Assembly (NCBI RefSeq): GCF_030697925.1
Contig: NZ_JAUYOJ010000173.1
Location: 54,845-118,844, forward strand
From: Phenylobacterium sp.
Lineage (GTDB): Bacteria; Pseudomonadota; Alphaproteobacteria; Caulobacterales; Caulobacteraceae
DNA length: 64,000 nucleotides
Reading direction: 5' to 3'
In this document: positions 1 to 7,928 of the stretch, one piece after another
Layout of the letters: each line of letters begins with the position of its first letter
Numbering within the stretch: the stretch's first letter is position 1
Position numbers and translations under genes: made by a program
The notes under the pieces: generated by a model
Databases searched by the model: none
Seen by the model: only the letters and a program-made list of their open reading frames with translations
Told to the model about the DNA's origin: nothing

Positions 1-615
1 GATCAGACCGGTGGAGATACCCGCCAGGCCGCCGTCGCGGGCGTGGGCCTCGGCGGCCATGGTGACGGCGCCGTGCAGGGCGTCGGCGAAGGGGATGAAG
101 CCCTGGTTGACCGATCCGGTCTCGGCCAGGCTGAACAACTGCTGCTCGGCCGCCTCGATCTGATCGCGGGCCGAGCGCTCGGCGTCGGGCTGGGCGGCGG
201 TGGTGGAGATGTCGCCGCCGATGCGGATCAGGTCGCGGCGCAGGGCCAGGTCGTAGATGACCCGCGAATAGTCGTTGGCGTTGGCCGACGGCGGCGCGCG
301 GTCCACCAGGTCGGCGAGGTAGCGCACCCCGCCCAGTTCCTCAAAGGCCGCGTCGCGGCTGAACTGCTCGGCCAGCAGGATCGGCTCGGCCAGCTGGCCC
401 TTGCGCACGGCGGTCTCGACGGCGGAGAACAGCCGCTGGTGGAAGGGCTCATAGAAGTGGCGCGCCTGCAGGTAGTCGCCGATCCGCTCGAAAGCGGCGT
501 TGTCATAGAGCACGGCGCCCAGCAGGGCCTGTTCGGCCTCGATATTGGCCGGGGCGTGCGGGATCGCCGCGTCATTGTGGGCGGGCCGAAGGTCGAGGGC
601 GGGAACGAGAGCCAT
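1..615 (-). CDS. dnaB: Replicative DNA helicase DnaB, N-terminal part (runs off the window)
   Basis: Translating the minus strand from the ATG at 615-613 gives 205 codons with no stop before the window edge, so the gene is partial and lacks its C-terminal RecA-like ATPase domain here. The protein has the typical DnaB N-terminal helical domain: an EAEQALLGAVL stretch near residue 27, then FYEPFHQRLF, LGGVRYLADLV and the linker segment EQQLFSLAE, ending at the start of the helicase core. DnaB unwinds DNA ahead of the replisome as a hexamer. The ribosomal genes rpsF-rpsR-rplI, often next to dnaB in bacteria, lie about 2.5 kb upstream, separated by a TonB-dependent receptor gene. The family is clear; the missing part cannot be judged. 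Confidence 0.95.
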   Translation of the reverse strand, partial: MALVPALDLRPAHNDAAIPHAPANIEAEQALLGAVLYDNAAFERIGDYLQARHFYEPFHQRLFSAVETAVRKGQLAEPILLAEQFSRDAAFEELGGVRYLADLVDRAPPSANANDYSRVIYDLALRRDLIRIGGDISTTAAQPDAERSARDQIEAAEQQLFSLAETGSVNQGFIPFADALHGAVTMAAEAHARDGGLAGISTGLI

Positions 616-688
616 GGGTTACCGATAGCTTAAGGCGGAGCGCTCACGCATGCGGCGCAGCGTCCGGACTCACAGGTTTGACGCGGCC

Positions 689-697
689 TGTGGACAA
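689..697 (-). promoter_or_regulatory. DnaA-box-like site upstream of dnaB
   Basis: On the minus strand this 9-mer reads TTGTCCACA, one mismatch from the DnaA box TTATCCACA. It lies about 75 bases upstream of the dnaB start inside the 152-base gap between dnaB and the receptor gene. One-mismatch boxes are expected about a dozen times by chance in a window this size, so only its position before a replication gene makes it notable. The rest of 616-767 shows nothing else convincing. Confidence 0.25.
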
Positions 698-767
698 GCT
701 GAAGACGAAACGACGCGGAGAGGCTATCCCCGCGTCGCGTCAGTTTCGGTCGTAGCGCCCCGAAGGC

Positions 768-3248
768 CTACCAGGTGTAGGCGACTCGACCGTAGAGGTA
801 GCGGCCAGAGCGGCCGAACGGCGCGTAGTTCGAGAACGGCGTGTTCGAGGTGGTGTTGAGTGCAGGGGGCGAGGCGGTGGGGTACTCGTCGAACACGTTG
901 TCCGCGCCTAGCGAGACGCGCACCTTCTCGGTGACGTTCCAGCGGCCTTCTAGGTCGATTACGACCTTGGCCTTGAGCGTCAGGTCCTGGGCCGCCGACG
1001 TTCCCGGGCTGAGAACCTCGCCGTAGCGCGTGGCCCGTACGGTCGCGCCGAACTTGTCCAGGGTCCAGTCCACCGAACCGGTGAACTTCGACTCCGGCGA
1101 GCCCTTCTCAAAGGTCAGCACGTTCACGCGGTCGAACAGCACCGGGGCAGGGTTGAGCGCCGCGAGCTGGGCGGTGGCCGGGACCTTGGTCACGTCGGTG
1201 GAGTTGAAGTTCGCGCCGAGGGTGAAGGCGAAGGTCCCCATGGCCTCGGTGTCGTGCTTGAAGTTGGCGATGATGTCGACGCCCTGGGTCTCGGTGTCGA
1301 CGCCGTTGATGAAGAAGCGTCCGCCGCCAACGGCCACGAAGCCCTGCGAGACCAGATAGGCGCGCACATTGGCCTGGGTCAGGTTCTCCGAGAGGACGAT
1401 ACGATCCTCGATATCGATGCGATAGGCGTCGATCGTCAGGTTGACCCTGCCGAAGCGGAAGACCGCGCCGATCGCGTAGTTGATCGACTTCTCCGCGTCG
1501 AGCGGCTTCGCGCCCAGGGCCGCCGCCACCGGATCCGTCGCCGGGAAGGTGGTGATGTCGAAGGGCACGCCGTTGATGAAGTTCGTCGAGGTGGTCGAGA
1601 AGAATTGCTGCTGCAGGGACGGCGCCCGGAAGCCGTTTTGGATCGAGCCGCGCAGGGCGAAGTTCTCAGTGAAATCATAGCGCGCGGCGAACTTTCCGGT
1701 CACCGTCTCGCCGAAGTCGGAATAGGACTCCGCCCGGACCGCGGCCGACATCAGTAGCTCGTCGGTGACGTTGGCTTCGACGTCCAGATAGAGGCCGACC
1801 GAGGTGCGGTCCTCGTCGAGCTCATTGGAAGGACGGAAGCCTGGGAAGACCTGGGCGCCGGACGGGGTCGGGGCGCCGTTCAAAAGGGCGCCGCCGTTGC
1901 GGTACGAGTCCGGCTCGCCCGCGTGGATCTCATAGCCCTCTTTCCGCCACTCCAGGCCGGCGGCGACGTTCAGCGGCGAGGCGAGGCCCACCTCGTAGGT
2001 CCGAACGCCGGAGACGTTGAGGACCAGCTGGTTGTACTCGAACCCGCCGGCGTCGAAGACCGTCTTGCTGCTGGGCCCGATGGACCGGTTCAGCGTGTCG
2101 CGGATCACGAAATCCATCTCGTTGGAGCCGTAGACCAGCGAGATGTCCGTGTCCCAGCTGCCCAACCTGGACTTGGCGCCGCCGGCGACCGAGAAGTCCT
2201 CCACGGTCGGATTGATCAGCGGCAGGAAGCCGTCGGGATAGATGGAGACGATGTTGCGGTCGTCGAGCGAGCGGCGGAAGAAGCCCGCCGAGAGCGCCTC
2301 GCGGTTCTGGTAGCTGGCCCAGCCGTAGAGGCTGGTGGTGTCGCTGACGTCATATCCGGCGTTGGCGAACAGCGAGTACTGCTTGACGTCCGGCTCGCCG
2401 AACCAGGCGTTGTAGCGATTGAAGCTCGCCTCGCGCGGATCGAAGGCGCCGCCCACCAGGGTGTATTGCTGACGCCAGTCGGGGGCGGTGCGGATGGTCT
2501 TGTTCTGGTCGAGATATTCCGCCGCCAGGGTCAGGAAGCCGGATTCGCCGAGCGGCAGACCGATCCAGCCCGAGAGGTTGATGGTCTCGCCGTCGGTGCG
2601 GTCGTACTTGGCCTTGTCGGCCACGGTCCAGTTGGCGCCGGCTGGCGGCGACGCGACCAGGGTCTTCACGGTGGTGACGCGCGCGCCGTAGGTGGCGGTC
2701 AGCCCGCCGCCGCTGTTGGCTTTGCGCAGGCGCAGGTTCAGCACGCCGGCGATGGCGTCGGAGCCGTATTGCGCCGAGGCCCCGTCGCGCAGCACCTCGA
2801 TCGACGACACCATGGCGGAGGGAATGGTGTTCAGGTCTACCGACGAGGCTCCGCGGCCGATGGTGCCGTTGACATTGACCAGGGAGGCCGAGTGGCGGCG
2901 CTTGGAGTTCACCAGGACCAGGGTCTGGTCGGGCGCGAGCCCGCGCAGGGTGGCCGGGCGGATGGTGTCAGTGCCGTCGGCCAGGCCGGGGCGGGGGAAG
3001 TTGAACGAGGGCAGGGACACCGAGAGCGCCTGGTTGACCTCGGTCACGCCAAGCTGGTTCAGCTCGGCGGCGCTGATCACGTCGACGGGCGCGGCGGTGT
3101 CGAGCACGGTGCGGTTGGCCGCCCGGGTGCCGGTGACGATGAATTCCTCAAGCTCCGTCGCCGGGGTCTGTGTCTGGGCCATCGCCTGGCCGCCGGCGAG
3201 CAGGGTCGCGGCGGAGGCCGTCGCGAGCAGAATGTGACGAGTGTTCAT
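768..3248 (-). CDS. TonB-dependent outer-membrane receptor
   Basis: 826-residue protein with a signal peptide (about residues 1-24, cut after AMA), a TonB-box-like EEFIVTGTR around residue 35, a plug domain (RGLAPDQTLVLVNSKRR, then VEVLRDGASAQYGSDAIAGV near residues 150-170) and a long beta-rich C-terminal barrel ending in Trp (YLYGRVAYTW), as expected for BAM-assembled barrels. It would import a siderophore, cobalamin, carbohydrate or similar ligand using TonB energy; the ligand cannot be told from sequence. The ATG at 3248 has GGGGGA upstream. It stands alone between rplI and dnaB, on the same strand, with no transporter partner beside it. The family call is firm, the substrate unknown. Confidence 0.93.
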   Translation of the reverse strand: MNTRHILLATASAATLLAGGQAMAQTQTPATELEEFIVTGTRAANRTVLDTAAPVDVISAAELNQLGVTEVNQALSVSLPSFNFPRPGLADGTDTIRPATLRGLAPDQTLVLVNSKRRHSASLVNVNGTIGRGASSVDLNTIPSAMVSSIEVLRDGASAQYGSDAIAGVLNLRLRKANSGGGLTATYGARVTTVKTLVASPPAGANWTVADKAKYDRTDGETINLSGWIGLPLGESGFLTLAAEYLDQNKTIRTAPDWRQQYTLVGGAFDPREASFNRYNAWFGEPDVKQYSLFANAGYDVSDTTSLYGWASYQNREALSAGFFRRSLDDRNIVSIYPDGFLPLINPTVEDFSVAGGAKSRLGSWDTDISLVYGSNEMDFVIRDTLNRSIGPSSKTVFDAGGFEYNQLVLNVSGVRTYEVGLASPLNVAAGLEWRKEGYEIHAGEPDSYRNGGALLNGAPTPSGAQVFPGFRPSNELDEDRTSVGLYLDVEANVTDELLMSAAVRAESYSDFGETVTGKFAARYDFTENFALRGSIQNGFRAPSLQQQFFSTTSTNFINGVPFDITTFPATDPVAAALGAKPLDAEKSINYAIGAVFRFGRVNLTIDAYRIDIEDRIVLSENLTQANVRAYLVSQGFVAVGGGRFFINGVDTETQGVDIIANFKHDTEAMGTFAFTLGANFNSTDVTKVPATAQLAALNPAPVLFDRVNVLTFEKGSPESKFTGSVDWTLDKFGATVRATRYGEVLSPGTSAAQDLTLKAKVVIDLEGRWNVTEKVRVSLGADNVFDEYPTASPPALNTTSNTPFSNYAPFGRSGRYLYGRVAYTW

Positions 3249-3416
3249 GAATCCCCCAGGAATGCCCGCGGACTCTTCGGCCGCGCGCAGGCGTCGAGGA
3301 TTCTGAAACTAGTTGGGTTTGCGCCGGCCCGGTATGGCAAAACTGTCACAAAACTACGCAAACGAAATGTGCCGTTGCTCAGTTACGCGGCATCTATGGG
3401 CCGGTATCCACCGCGC

Positions 3417-3454
3417 GCAAAGAAAACGGCGCGGAACCCGAAGGTCCCGCGCCG
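3417..3454 (-). terminator. Rho-independent terminator of rpsF-rpsR-rplI
   Basis: The plus strand holds a near-perfect inverted repeat at 3427-3454 (arms of 12 with one mismatch, CGGCGCGG core) around a CGAA loop, which is a stable UUCG tetraloop in minus-strand RNA. The stem is followed in minus-strand direction by a T-rich stretch (3426 down to 3417). It lies about 27 bases past the rplI stop, the expected place for the operon terminator. Confidence 0.85.
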
Positions 3455-3480
3455 CTGTCTTGGGTCTGGAAGGCGTCGAC

Positions 3481-4068
3481 CTAGTGGTCGGCGCCGAAGT
3501 CCACATCATGCGAACCGGCGCCGCCGGCCGCCATGTCGGCGGCGGCTTCCTCGTCGGCGATCCGGTCTTCCTCGAACTGCGAGGTGATGACGTTCTCGCC
3601 GCGGGCCTGGCGTTCGGCCTCGTCCTGGCTGCGGGCGATGTTGATCGTCACCGTCACGGTCACTTCGGCGTGCAGGCGGATCTTCACCGGGTGCATGCCC
3701 AGGGTCTTGATCGGCTTATCGAGCGAGACCATCGAGCGGTCCACCTTGCCACCGGCGCCGTTGACGATGTCGGCCACGTCGCGACCGCTGACCGAGCCGT
3801 AGAGTTGGCCGGTCTCGCCCGCCTGACGGATCAGGATGTAGGACGTGCCGTCGAGGGACTCGCCGGCCTTGCCGGCTTGATCCTTGGCCTTGAGGTTGCG
3901 CGCCTCGATATCGGCGCGCTGGGCGTCGAAGACCTTCTTGTTGGCGCTGGTGGCCCGCAGGGCCTTGTGGCGCGGCAGCAGGTAGTTGCGAGCGTAGCCG
4001 TCCTTGACGGTGACTTCGTCGCCCAGGCCGCCACGGCCTTCGACTCGTTCGAGCAGAATGACTTTCAT
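3481..4068 (-). CDS. rplI: 50S ribosomal protein L9
   Basis: 195 residues beginning [19 protein letters not shown], the hallmark N-terminal L9 domain with [16 protein letters not shown], then the connecting helix and the C-terminal domain ([30 protein letters not shown]). L9 binds 23S rRNA near the L1 stalk and helps hold the reading frame. The protein is about 45 residues longer than the roughly 150-residue enterobacterial form; the extra acidic tail ([18 protein letters not shown]) ends the protein, and such tails are usual in alphaproteobacteria. It is the last gene of rpsF-rpsR-rplI, 13 bases after rpsR, with a terminator just downstream. Confidence 0.97.
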   Translation of the reverse strand: MKVILLERVEGRGGLGDEVTVKDGYARNYLLPRHKALRATSANKKVFDAQRADIEARNLKAKDQAGKAGESLDGTSYILIRQAGETGQLYGSVSGRDVADIVNGAGGKVDRSMVSLDKPIKTLGMHPVKIRLHAEVTVTVTINIARSQDEAERQARGENVITSQFEEDRIADEEAAADMAAGGAGSHDVDFGADH

Positions 4069-4081
4069 GTGCCTGGCTCCC

Positions 4082-4348
4082 TTACTTCACGACATAGGGG
4101 AGGAGGGCCAGGAAGCGGGCGCGCTTGATGGCCTTGGCCAGTTCACGCTGCTTCTTGGCCGACACCGCGGTGATGCGCGAGGGCACGATCTTGCCGCGCT
4201 CGGAGACGTAGCGCTGCAGCAGCTTCACGTCCTTGTAGTCGATCTTCGGAGCGTTGGCGCCGGAGAACGGGCAGACCTTGCGACGGCGGAAGAAGGGACG
4301 GCGCGCGGCGCCGGCGGCCGCGGGGCCCGTTGCGGTTTCGTCGGTCAT
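4082..4348 (-). CDS. rpsR: 30S ribosomal protein S18
   Basis: 88 residues with the S18 core: [12 protein letters not shown] near residue 19, [19 protein letters not shown], and the basic [30 protein letters not shown] segment in two parts to the C-terminus. S18 pairs with S6 on the 30S platform. The start ATG shares one base with the rpsF stop (TGATG), so the two are likely translationally coupled, which matches their assembly as an S6:S18 dimer. Length is normal. A short Ala/Gly/Pro-rich N-terminal extension precedes the core, common in this group. Confidence 0.97.
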   Translation of the reverse strand: MTDETATGPAAAGAARRPFFRRRKVCPFSGANAPKIDYKDVKLLQRYVSERGKIVPSRITAVSAKKQRELAKAIKRARFLALLPYVVK

Positions 4349-4773
4349 CAGAAGCCCCCTTCTTTCGGAGCAAAGCCGCCATCTTTCGAGCCGAAGCCGC
4401 CGTCCTTCGAACCGAAGTCGTCGCGGCGCGGTTCGCGCTCACGATCGCGGTCGCGACGGGCGAGAACCGGGGAGAGCTCCAGGTCGAGTTCGTCGACGCG
4501 GACGGTCAGGTGGCGCAGGACGTCTTCGTTCAGCGACAGCTGGCGCTCCATCTCCTTCACCGCCGGCGCCGGGGCGTCGATGGAGAGCAGGGAGTAGTGG
4601 CCCTTGCGGTTCTTCTTGATACGGTAGGTGAGGTTGCGAAGGCCCCAGTACTCGATCTTGGCGACGGATCCGCCGCCTTCTTCGATCAGGTGCTTCAGGG
4701 TGTCGTTGAGGGCTTCGGCCTGTTGCGGCGAGATATCCTGCCGCGAGATGACGACGTGCTCGTAGAGCGCCAT
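4348..4773 (-). CDS. rpsF: 30S ribosomal protein S6 with a repeated Gly-Phe tail
   Basis: 141 residues; residues 1-100 are a standard S6 ferredoxin-like fold ([55 protein letters not shown]). The tail is charged ([14 protein letters not shown]) and then holds three tandem seven-residue units, GSKDGGF at 121-127, GSKDGGF at 128-134 and APKEGGF at 135-141. S6 tails vary widely among bacteria and in E. coli are modified with glutamate by RimK; no rimK is seen here. The ATG is preceded by AAAAGGAAA. It is the first gene of the ribosomal operon, with a leader hairpin upstream. Confidence 0.97.
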   Translation of the reverse strand: MALYEHVVISRQDISPQQAEALNDTLKHLIEEGGGSVAKIEYWGLRNLTYRIKKNRKGHYSLLSIDAPAPAVKEMERQLSLNEDVLRHLTVRVDELDLELSPVLARRDRDREREPRRDDFGSKDGGFGSKDGGFAPKEGGF

Positions 4774-4805
4774 GGTTTCCTTTTCCCATTTGGAGGGCGG
4801 CGCGT

Positions 4806-4826
4806 CCGGCGGCGGGTGACCGCCGG
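4806..4826 (-). promoter_or_regulatory. Leader hairpin upstream of rpsF (possible S6:S18 autoregulatory element)
   Basis: A perfect 7-base inverted repeat (CCGGCGG / CCGCCGG) around a 7-base loop lies 33-53 bases upstream of the rpsF start, within the transcribed leader. Many bacterial rpsF leaders carry an RNA motif with an exposed CCG that the S6:S18 complex binds to repress its own operon; the CCG-rich stem here would suit that. No covariance model could be applied, so this is inference from position and composition. Confidence 0.35.
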
Positions 4827-4967
4827 AAACGATGGATCTCAGGCGCGGCGGCCGGGAGTTTCCCGACCCTTTCGCGTTCCGGCTTGAGACCGCCTTCCGT
4901 GAAGAGGCGCGCTAGTACGGGAAAACTGCTGTTTCGGCAAGGGTTTTCACGCCGCCGTGGCGCGGCG

Positions 4968-5516
4968 CTATTTTTTGGGATGCTTCGCGCGCCAGGCCTT
5001 CACGGCGGTCATGGTCTCGGTGACGTGATCGTTGGCGTTCAGGTTTGAATAGGCGTGCACCACCTCGCCGGCTGGCGAGATCACGTAGGAGGTGCGGTCG
5101 GACAGGCCGGGCCGGACGGCCAGCTTGGAGTCGTACTGGCCGGCGATCACCGCATTGGGGTCGGCCGCGACGGGGAACTTGCCCGAGCACTTCTCGGTGT
5201 CGGCCGAGAAGGCGGCGAGCTTGTCGAGATTGCCCGAGGTGACCCCGATCACCGTCGCGCCCTGGGCCTTGAAGCCGTCGGTGGCCTCGGCGAACAGCCG
5301 GGCTTCCAAGTTGCAGCCGGCGGTGTCGGCGGCTGGGAAGAAGTACAGCACCACCGGCCCCTTCTTGCGCGCATCGGCCAGGGAGAAGGTGATCGGCTTG
5401 CCGGCCTGGTAGCCCTGGGCCGTGAAGTCCGGCGCCTTGGCGCCTTCCTTGAGCGCGGCGAGGGCCGGGGTGGCGGCGAGGGCCGTGAGCGCGGCGACGA
5501 GGGCGAGGCGGTGCAT
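4968..5516 (-). CDS. Exported peroxiredoxin (AhpC/TSA, Bcp-like)
   Basis: 182 residues with an N-terminal signal peptide (MHRLALVAALTALAATPALA, cut after ALA-20) and a peroxiredoxin fold: APDFTAQGY, VVLYFFPAADTAGC with the peroxidatic cysteine near residue 68, and RTSYVISPAGEVVHAY near the C-terminus. A second cysteine (EKCSG, near residue 110) could resolve the sulfenate. Thiol peroxidases reduce H2O2 or alkyl hydroperoxides; the signal peptide puts this one in the periplasm, where reductant supply would need a Dsb-type partner that is not seen nearby. The PxxxT/SxxC motif appears as PAADTAGC. It is monocistronic and stands between the rpsF leader and the divergent cpaB gene. Confidence 0.88.
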   Translation of the reverse strand: MHRLALVAALTALAATPALAALKEGAKAPDFTAQGYQAGKPITFSLADARKKGPVVLYFFPAADTAGCNLEARLFAEATDGFKAQGATVIGVTSGNLDKLAAFSADTEKCSGKFPVAADPNAVIAGQYDSKLAVRPGLSDRTSYVISPAGEVVHAYSNLNANDHVTETMTAVKAWRAKHPKK

Positions 5517-5619
5517 GCGATTTTCTCCCAGTTGCCGGGATCATACGGCCGGTCGTCGGCTTTGTCTTCGTTGCGGGCGCAGGGAATTTCGTCGCCTGGC
5601 GTGTCCAGTTGCCTCGGCT

Positions 5620-5634
5620 AAGGTTGTTAACCTT
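5620..5634. promoter_or_regulatory. Palindrome in the AT-rich region upstream of cpaB
   Basis: AAGGTT and AACCTT form a perfect 6-base inverted repeat around GTT, in an AT-richer stretch (about 5620-5693) between the divergent peroxiredoxin and cpaB genes. It includes TTAACC, which resembles one half of a CtrA site, but no full TTAA-N7-TTAA is present. It is a candidate operator or promoter element for the pilus operon. Confidence 0.3.
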
Positions 5635-5693
5635 TCTGAACATTCACTTACTTCGTTGAGGTTATCGCAATCGCTGCTCCGCTAACCCTCTGA

Positions 5694-6569
5694 ATGTACG
5701 AAGCATCCAGGGGTGGGGCGTTGCGGGTAGTCACGATCGCAAGTTTGGGCGCCTCGGCGGCCCTCGGCCTCGGGGCCCTGGTGGTCGCCAAGGTGATGCT
5801 GCCGGCCCAGGGAAATGTCGCCCAGGCCTCGCCTCGGTCGCCGATGGCCAACGCCGTCTCGGTGGTCGTCGCCTCCCGCGCCATCAAGTACGGCGAGCGG
5901 CTGGACGCAGCCCGCCTGACCGTGGTGCGCATGCCGCGCGACGCCGCACCGGCCGGGGCCTTCGCCACCGTGGCCCAAGTGCTGGCTCAGGATCACGGCG
6001 GGGCGCCGGTGGCGTTGACCCCGATCGCCATCCGCGAGGCGGTGCTGCCCGCCAAGCTCTCGGGCCCCGGCGCACGGCCCTCGGTCGCCGCCGAGATCGC
6101 CGATGGACTTCGCGCCTATACGATCAAGGTCTCCGACGTCTCGGGCGTGGGCGGCCACGCCCTGCCGGGCGACCGGGTCGACGTGGTGCTGATGCGCGAT
6201 CTGTCGACCGACGACACCCACAAGGTTATCGAGTCCGAGGTGGTCATCCAGAACGCTCGCGTCCTGGGGGTCGATCTGAACGCCGATCCCACCTCCAACA
6301 AGCCCGCCAGCCCCAACACCGCCACCCTCGAGGTGAGTGTCAAGGACGCCCAGAAGCTGGCGGTCGCCGCCAGTCTCGGCGAGCTGTCCCTGGCCCTGCG
6401 CGCTTCGGGACAGGCCGAGATCGAGACCTTCGCCCCGCTCTCGACGCGCGACGTCGTCGGCGGCCTCGCTAAGGGCGCGCCGAGCGCGAGCGCCGTCCGC
6501 CCGCGCCGCGCGACGGCGCCGGCCGCGCCGCGCTCGATCATCCAGATCGTCGAAGGAGAGGGCGCGTGA
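5694..6569 (+). CDS. cpaB: Flp pilus assembly protein CpaB/RcpC
   Basis: 291 residues: an N-terminal membrane anchor (VVTIASLGASAALGLGALVV), a SAF-like domain (VVVASRAIKYGERLDAARLTVVRMP, about residues 55-85) and the RcpC/CpaB domain (LRAYTIKVSDVSGVGGHALPGDRVDVVLM, in two parts around residues 140-170), ending in a Pro/Ala-rich tail. CpaB is a periplasmic accessory protein that works with the secretin in Tad pilus assembly. It leads a six-gene operon. The true start may be the TTG at 5721, which has AGGGGTGGGG just upstream and would remove nine non-conserved residues; the ATG at 5694 lacks a clear ribosome site. The stop overlaps the cpaC start. Confidence 0.9.
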   Translation: MYEASRGGALRVVTIASLGASAALGLGALVVAKVMLPAQGNVAQASPRSPMANAVSVVVASRAIKYGERLDAARLTVVRMPRDAAPAGAFATVAQVLAQDHGGAPVALTPIAIREAVLPAKLSGPGARPSVAAEIADGLRAYTIKVSDVSGVGGHALPGDRVDVVLMRDLSTDDTHKVIESEVVIQNARVLGVDLNADPTSNKPASPNTATLEVSVKDAQKLAVAASLGELSLALRASGQAEIETFAPLSTRDVVGGLAKGAPSASAVRPRRATAPAAPRSIIQIVEGEGA

Positions 6570-7897
6570 TGTCGCGATCCAAGACCTCGGCCCGCGTGTT
6601 CTGCGCCGTGGCCGCCCTCCTGACGGCGGTCCCGGCCTCGGCCGCGGAGTCGTTCGTCAGTGAGTCCGCCCGCAGCCGCATCATCAACGTTCCCCGTAAC
6701 AAGTCGCTGTCCTTCCGTCTGGACAGTCCGGCTTCCAAGATCGTGGTGGCCCAGCCCGAAACCGCCCAAATCGTCGCCACTACGGACCGCAGCTTCTATG
6801 TGCGCGGCAAGGCGCTGGGCTCCACGAACCTTCTGATCTACGGCGGCGGCGGCCAGCTGCAGGAAGTGATCGACGTGCGCGTCGGCTATGACGCCGAGTC
6901 GCTCGAGGCCGATCTCGCCGCGGCCCTGCCCGGCGAGGGTGTGCGGGTGCGCAACCTGGGCGAAGGCCTGCTGCTCACCGGGGAGGTCTCGACCACCGCT
7001 GTCGCCGCCCGCGCCAAGACCCTGGCCGACAGGTTCGCCCCCGAGGCGGTGACCACCGCCCTGACCGTCCGGGCGTCGCAGCAGGTGATCCTGGAGGTCC
7101 GCATCCTGGAAGCCAGCCGCTCGGCCCTGAAGGACGTGGGCTTCAATCTCACGGCGTCCAACGGCTCCTTCGCCCTGGCCACCGGCAGTGGCCTCATCGG
7201 CAACACAGCGCCGCAAGGGGTGCTGCAGCTCTCCGGCTCGATCGGCTCGGCCAATGTCGACCTGACCCTGGCGGCCCTGGAGGAGAAGGGCGTGATCCGC
7301 ACGCTCGCGCGGCCGAACCTGGTGGCGCTGTCGGGCCAGAAGGCCAGCTTCCTGGCCGGCGGCGAGTTCCCGTTCCCTGTGCCCGCGGGCCTCAACACGG
7401 TCAGCATCGAGTTCCGCGAATTCGGCGTAAAGCTCAACTTCCTGCCGACCGTGCAGGACAACGGCCTCATCCGGCTGCAGGTGGCCCCCGAGGTCAGCCA
7501 GCTCGACCACAACAACAACCTGCGCATCCAGGGCTTCGAGATACCCAGCCTGGTGGTCCGCCGCACCGACACCACCATCGAACTCAAGGACGGCGAGGCG
7601 TTCGCGGTCGCTGGCCTGTTCCAGCAGGACTACGTCAACCAGGTCCGCCAACTCCCCGGCGTCGGCGAGGTGCCGGTGCTGGGGACGCTGTTCCGCTCGG
7701 CGCGTTGGCGCCGCGCCGAGACCGAGCTGGTGATCATCGTCACGCCGAGACTGGCCACCGCCGCTGACCTGGCGCCCGCCAACCAGCCCGATCCGTTCAC
7801 CGGGCAGGAGGCCAGCGCGATCGACCTGATCCTCGAAGGCAAGGCCCTCGACCAGCCGATGGCGGCGCCGGTCAACGGCAAGTCGCCCCGCGGATGA
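6569..7897 (+). CDS. cpaC: Flp pilus outer-membrane secretin CpaC/RcpA
   Basis: 442 residues with a signal peptide (cut near AASA), an N-terminal pilus-formation domain (SRIINVPRNKSLSFRLDSP), a BON-like segment (GEGLLLTGEVSTTAVAARA) and the secretin domain (GVIRTLARPNLVALSGQKA, then VPVLGTLFRSARWRRAETEL and VIIVTPRLA). Secretins form the outer-membrane ring through which the Flp pilus passes. The ATG at 6569 is preferred over the GTG at 6566 because it sits 8 bases after GGAGAG and shares one base with the cpaB stop. It is somewhat shorter than many CpaC proteins. The pilotin-like cpaD that usually follows is absent; cpaE comes next. Confidence 0.93.
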   Translation: MSRSKTSARVFCAVAALLTAVPASAAESFVSESARSRIINVPRNKSLSFRLDSPASKIVVAQPETAQIVATTDRSFYVRGKALGSTNLLIYGGGGQLQEVIDVRVGYDAESLEADLAAALPGEGVRVRNLGEGLLLTGEVSTTAVAARAKTLADRFAPEAVTTALTVRASQQVILEVRILEASRSALKDVGFNLTASNGSFALATGSGLIGNTAPQGVLQLSGSIGSANVDLTLAALEEKGVIRTLARPNLVALSGQKASFLAGGEFPFPVPAGLNTVSIEFREFGVKLNFLPTVQDNGLIRLQVAPEVSQLDHNNNLRIQGFEIPSLVVRRTDTTIELKDGEAFAVAGLFQQDYVNQVRQLPGVGEVPVLGTLFRSARWRRAETELVIIVTPRLATAADLAPANQPDPFTGQEASAIDLILEGKALDQPMAAPVNGKSPRG

Positions 7898-7928
7898 CCC
7901 TCATGCAGCGTGTAGCGAGACCTCGCGG

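Noticed and set aside
1923..3587. Open frame of 554 codons on the plus strand opposite the first TonB-dependent receptor
   Set aside because: It is antisense to a clearly coding gene, is Arg/Gly/Val/Asp-rich without any motif, and is typical of shadow frames in high-GC DNA.
5626..5650. Full CtrA binding site upstream of cpaB
   Set aside because: TTAACC is present but the second TTAA half at the required seven-base spacing is missing.
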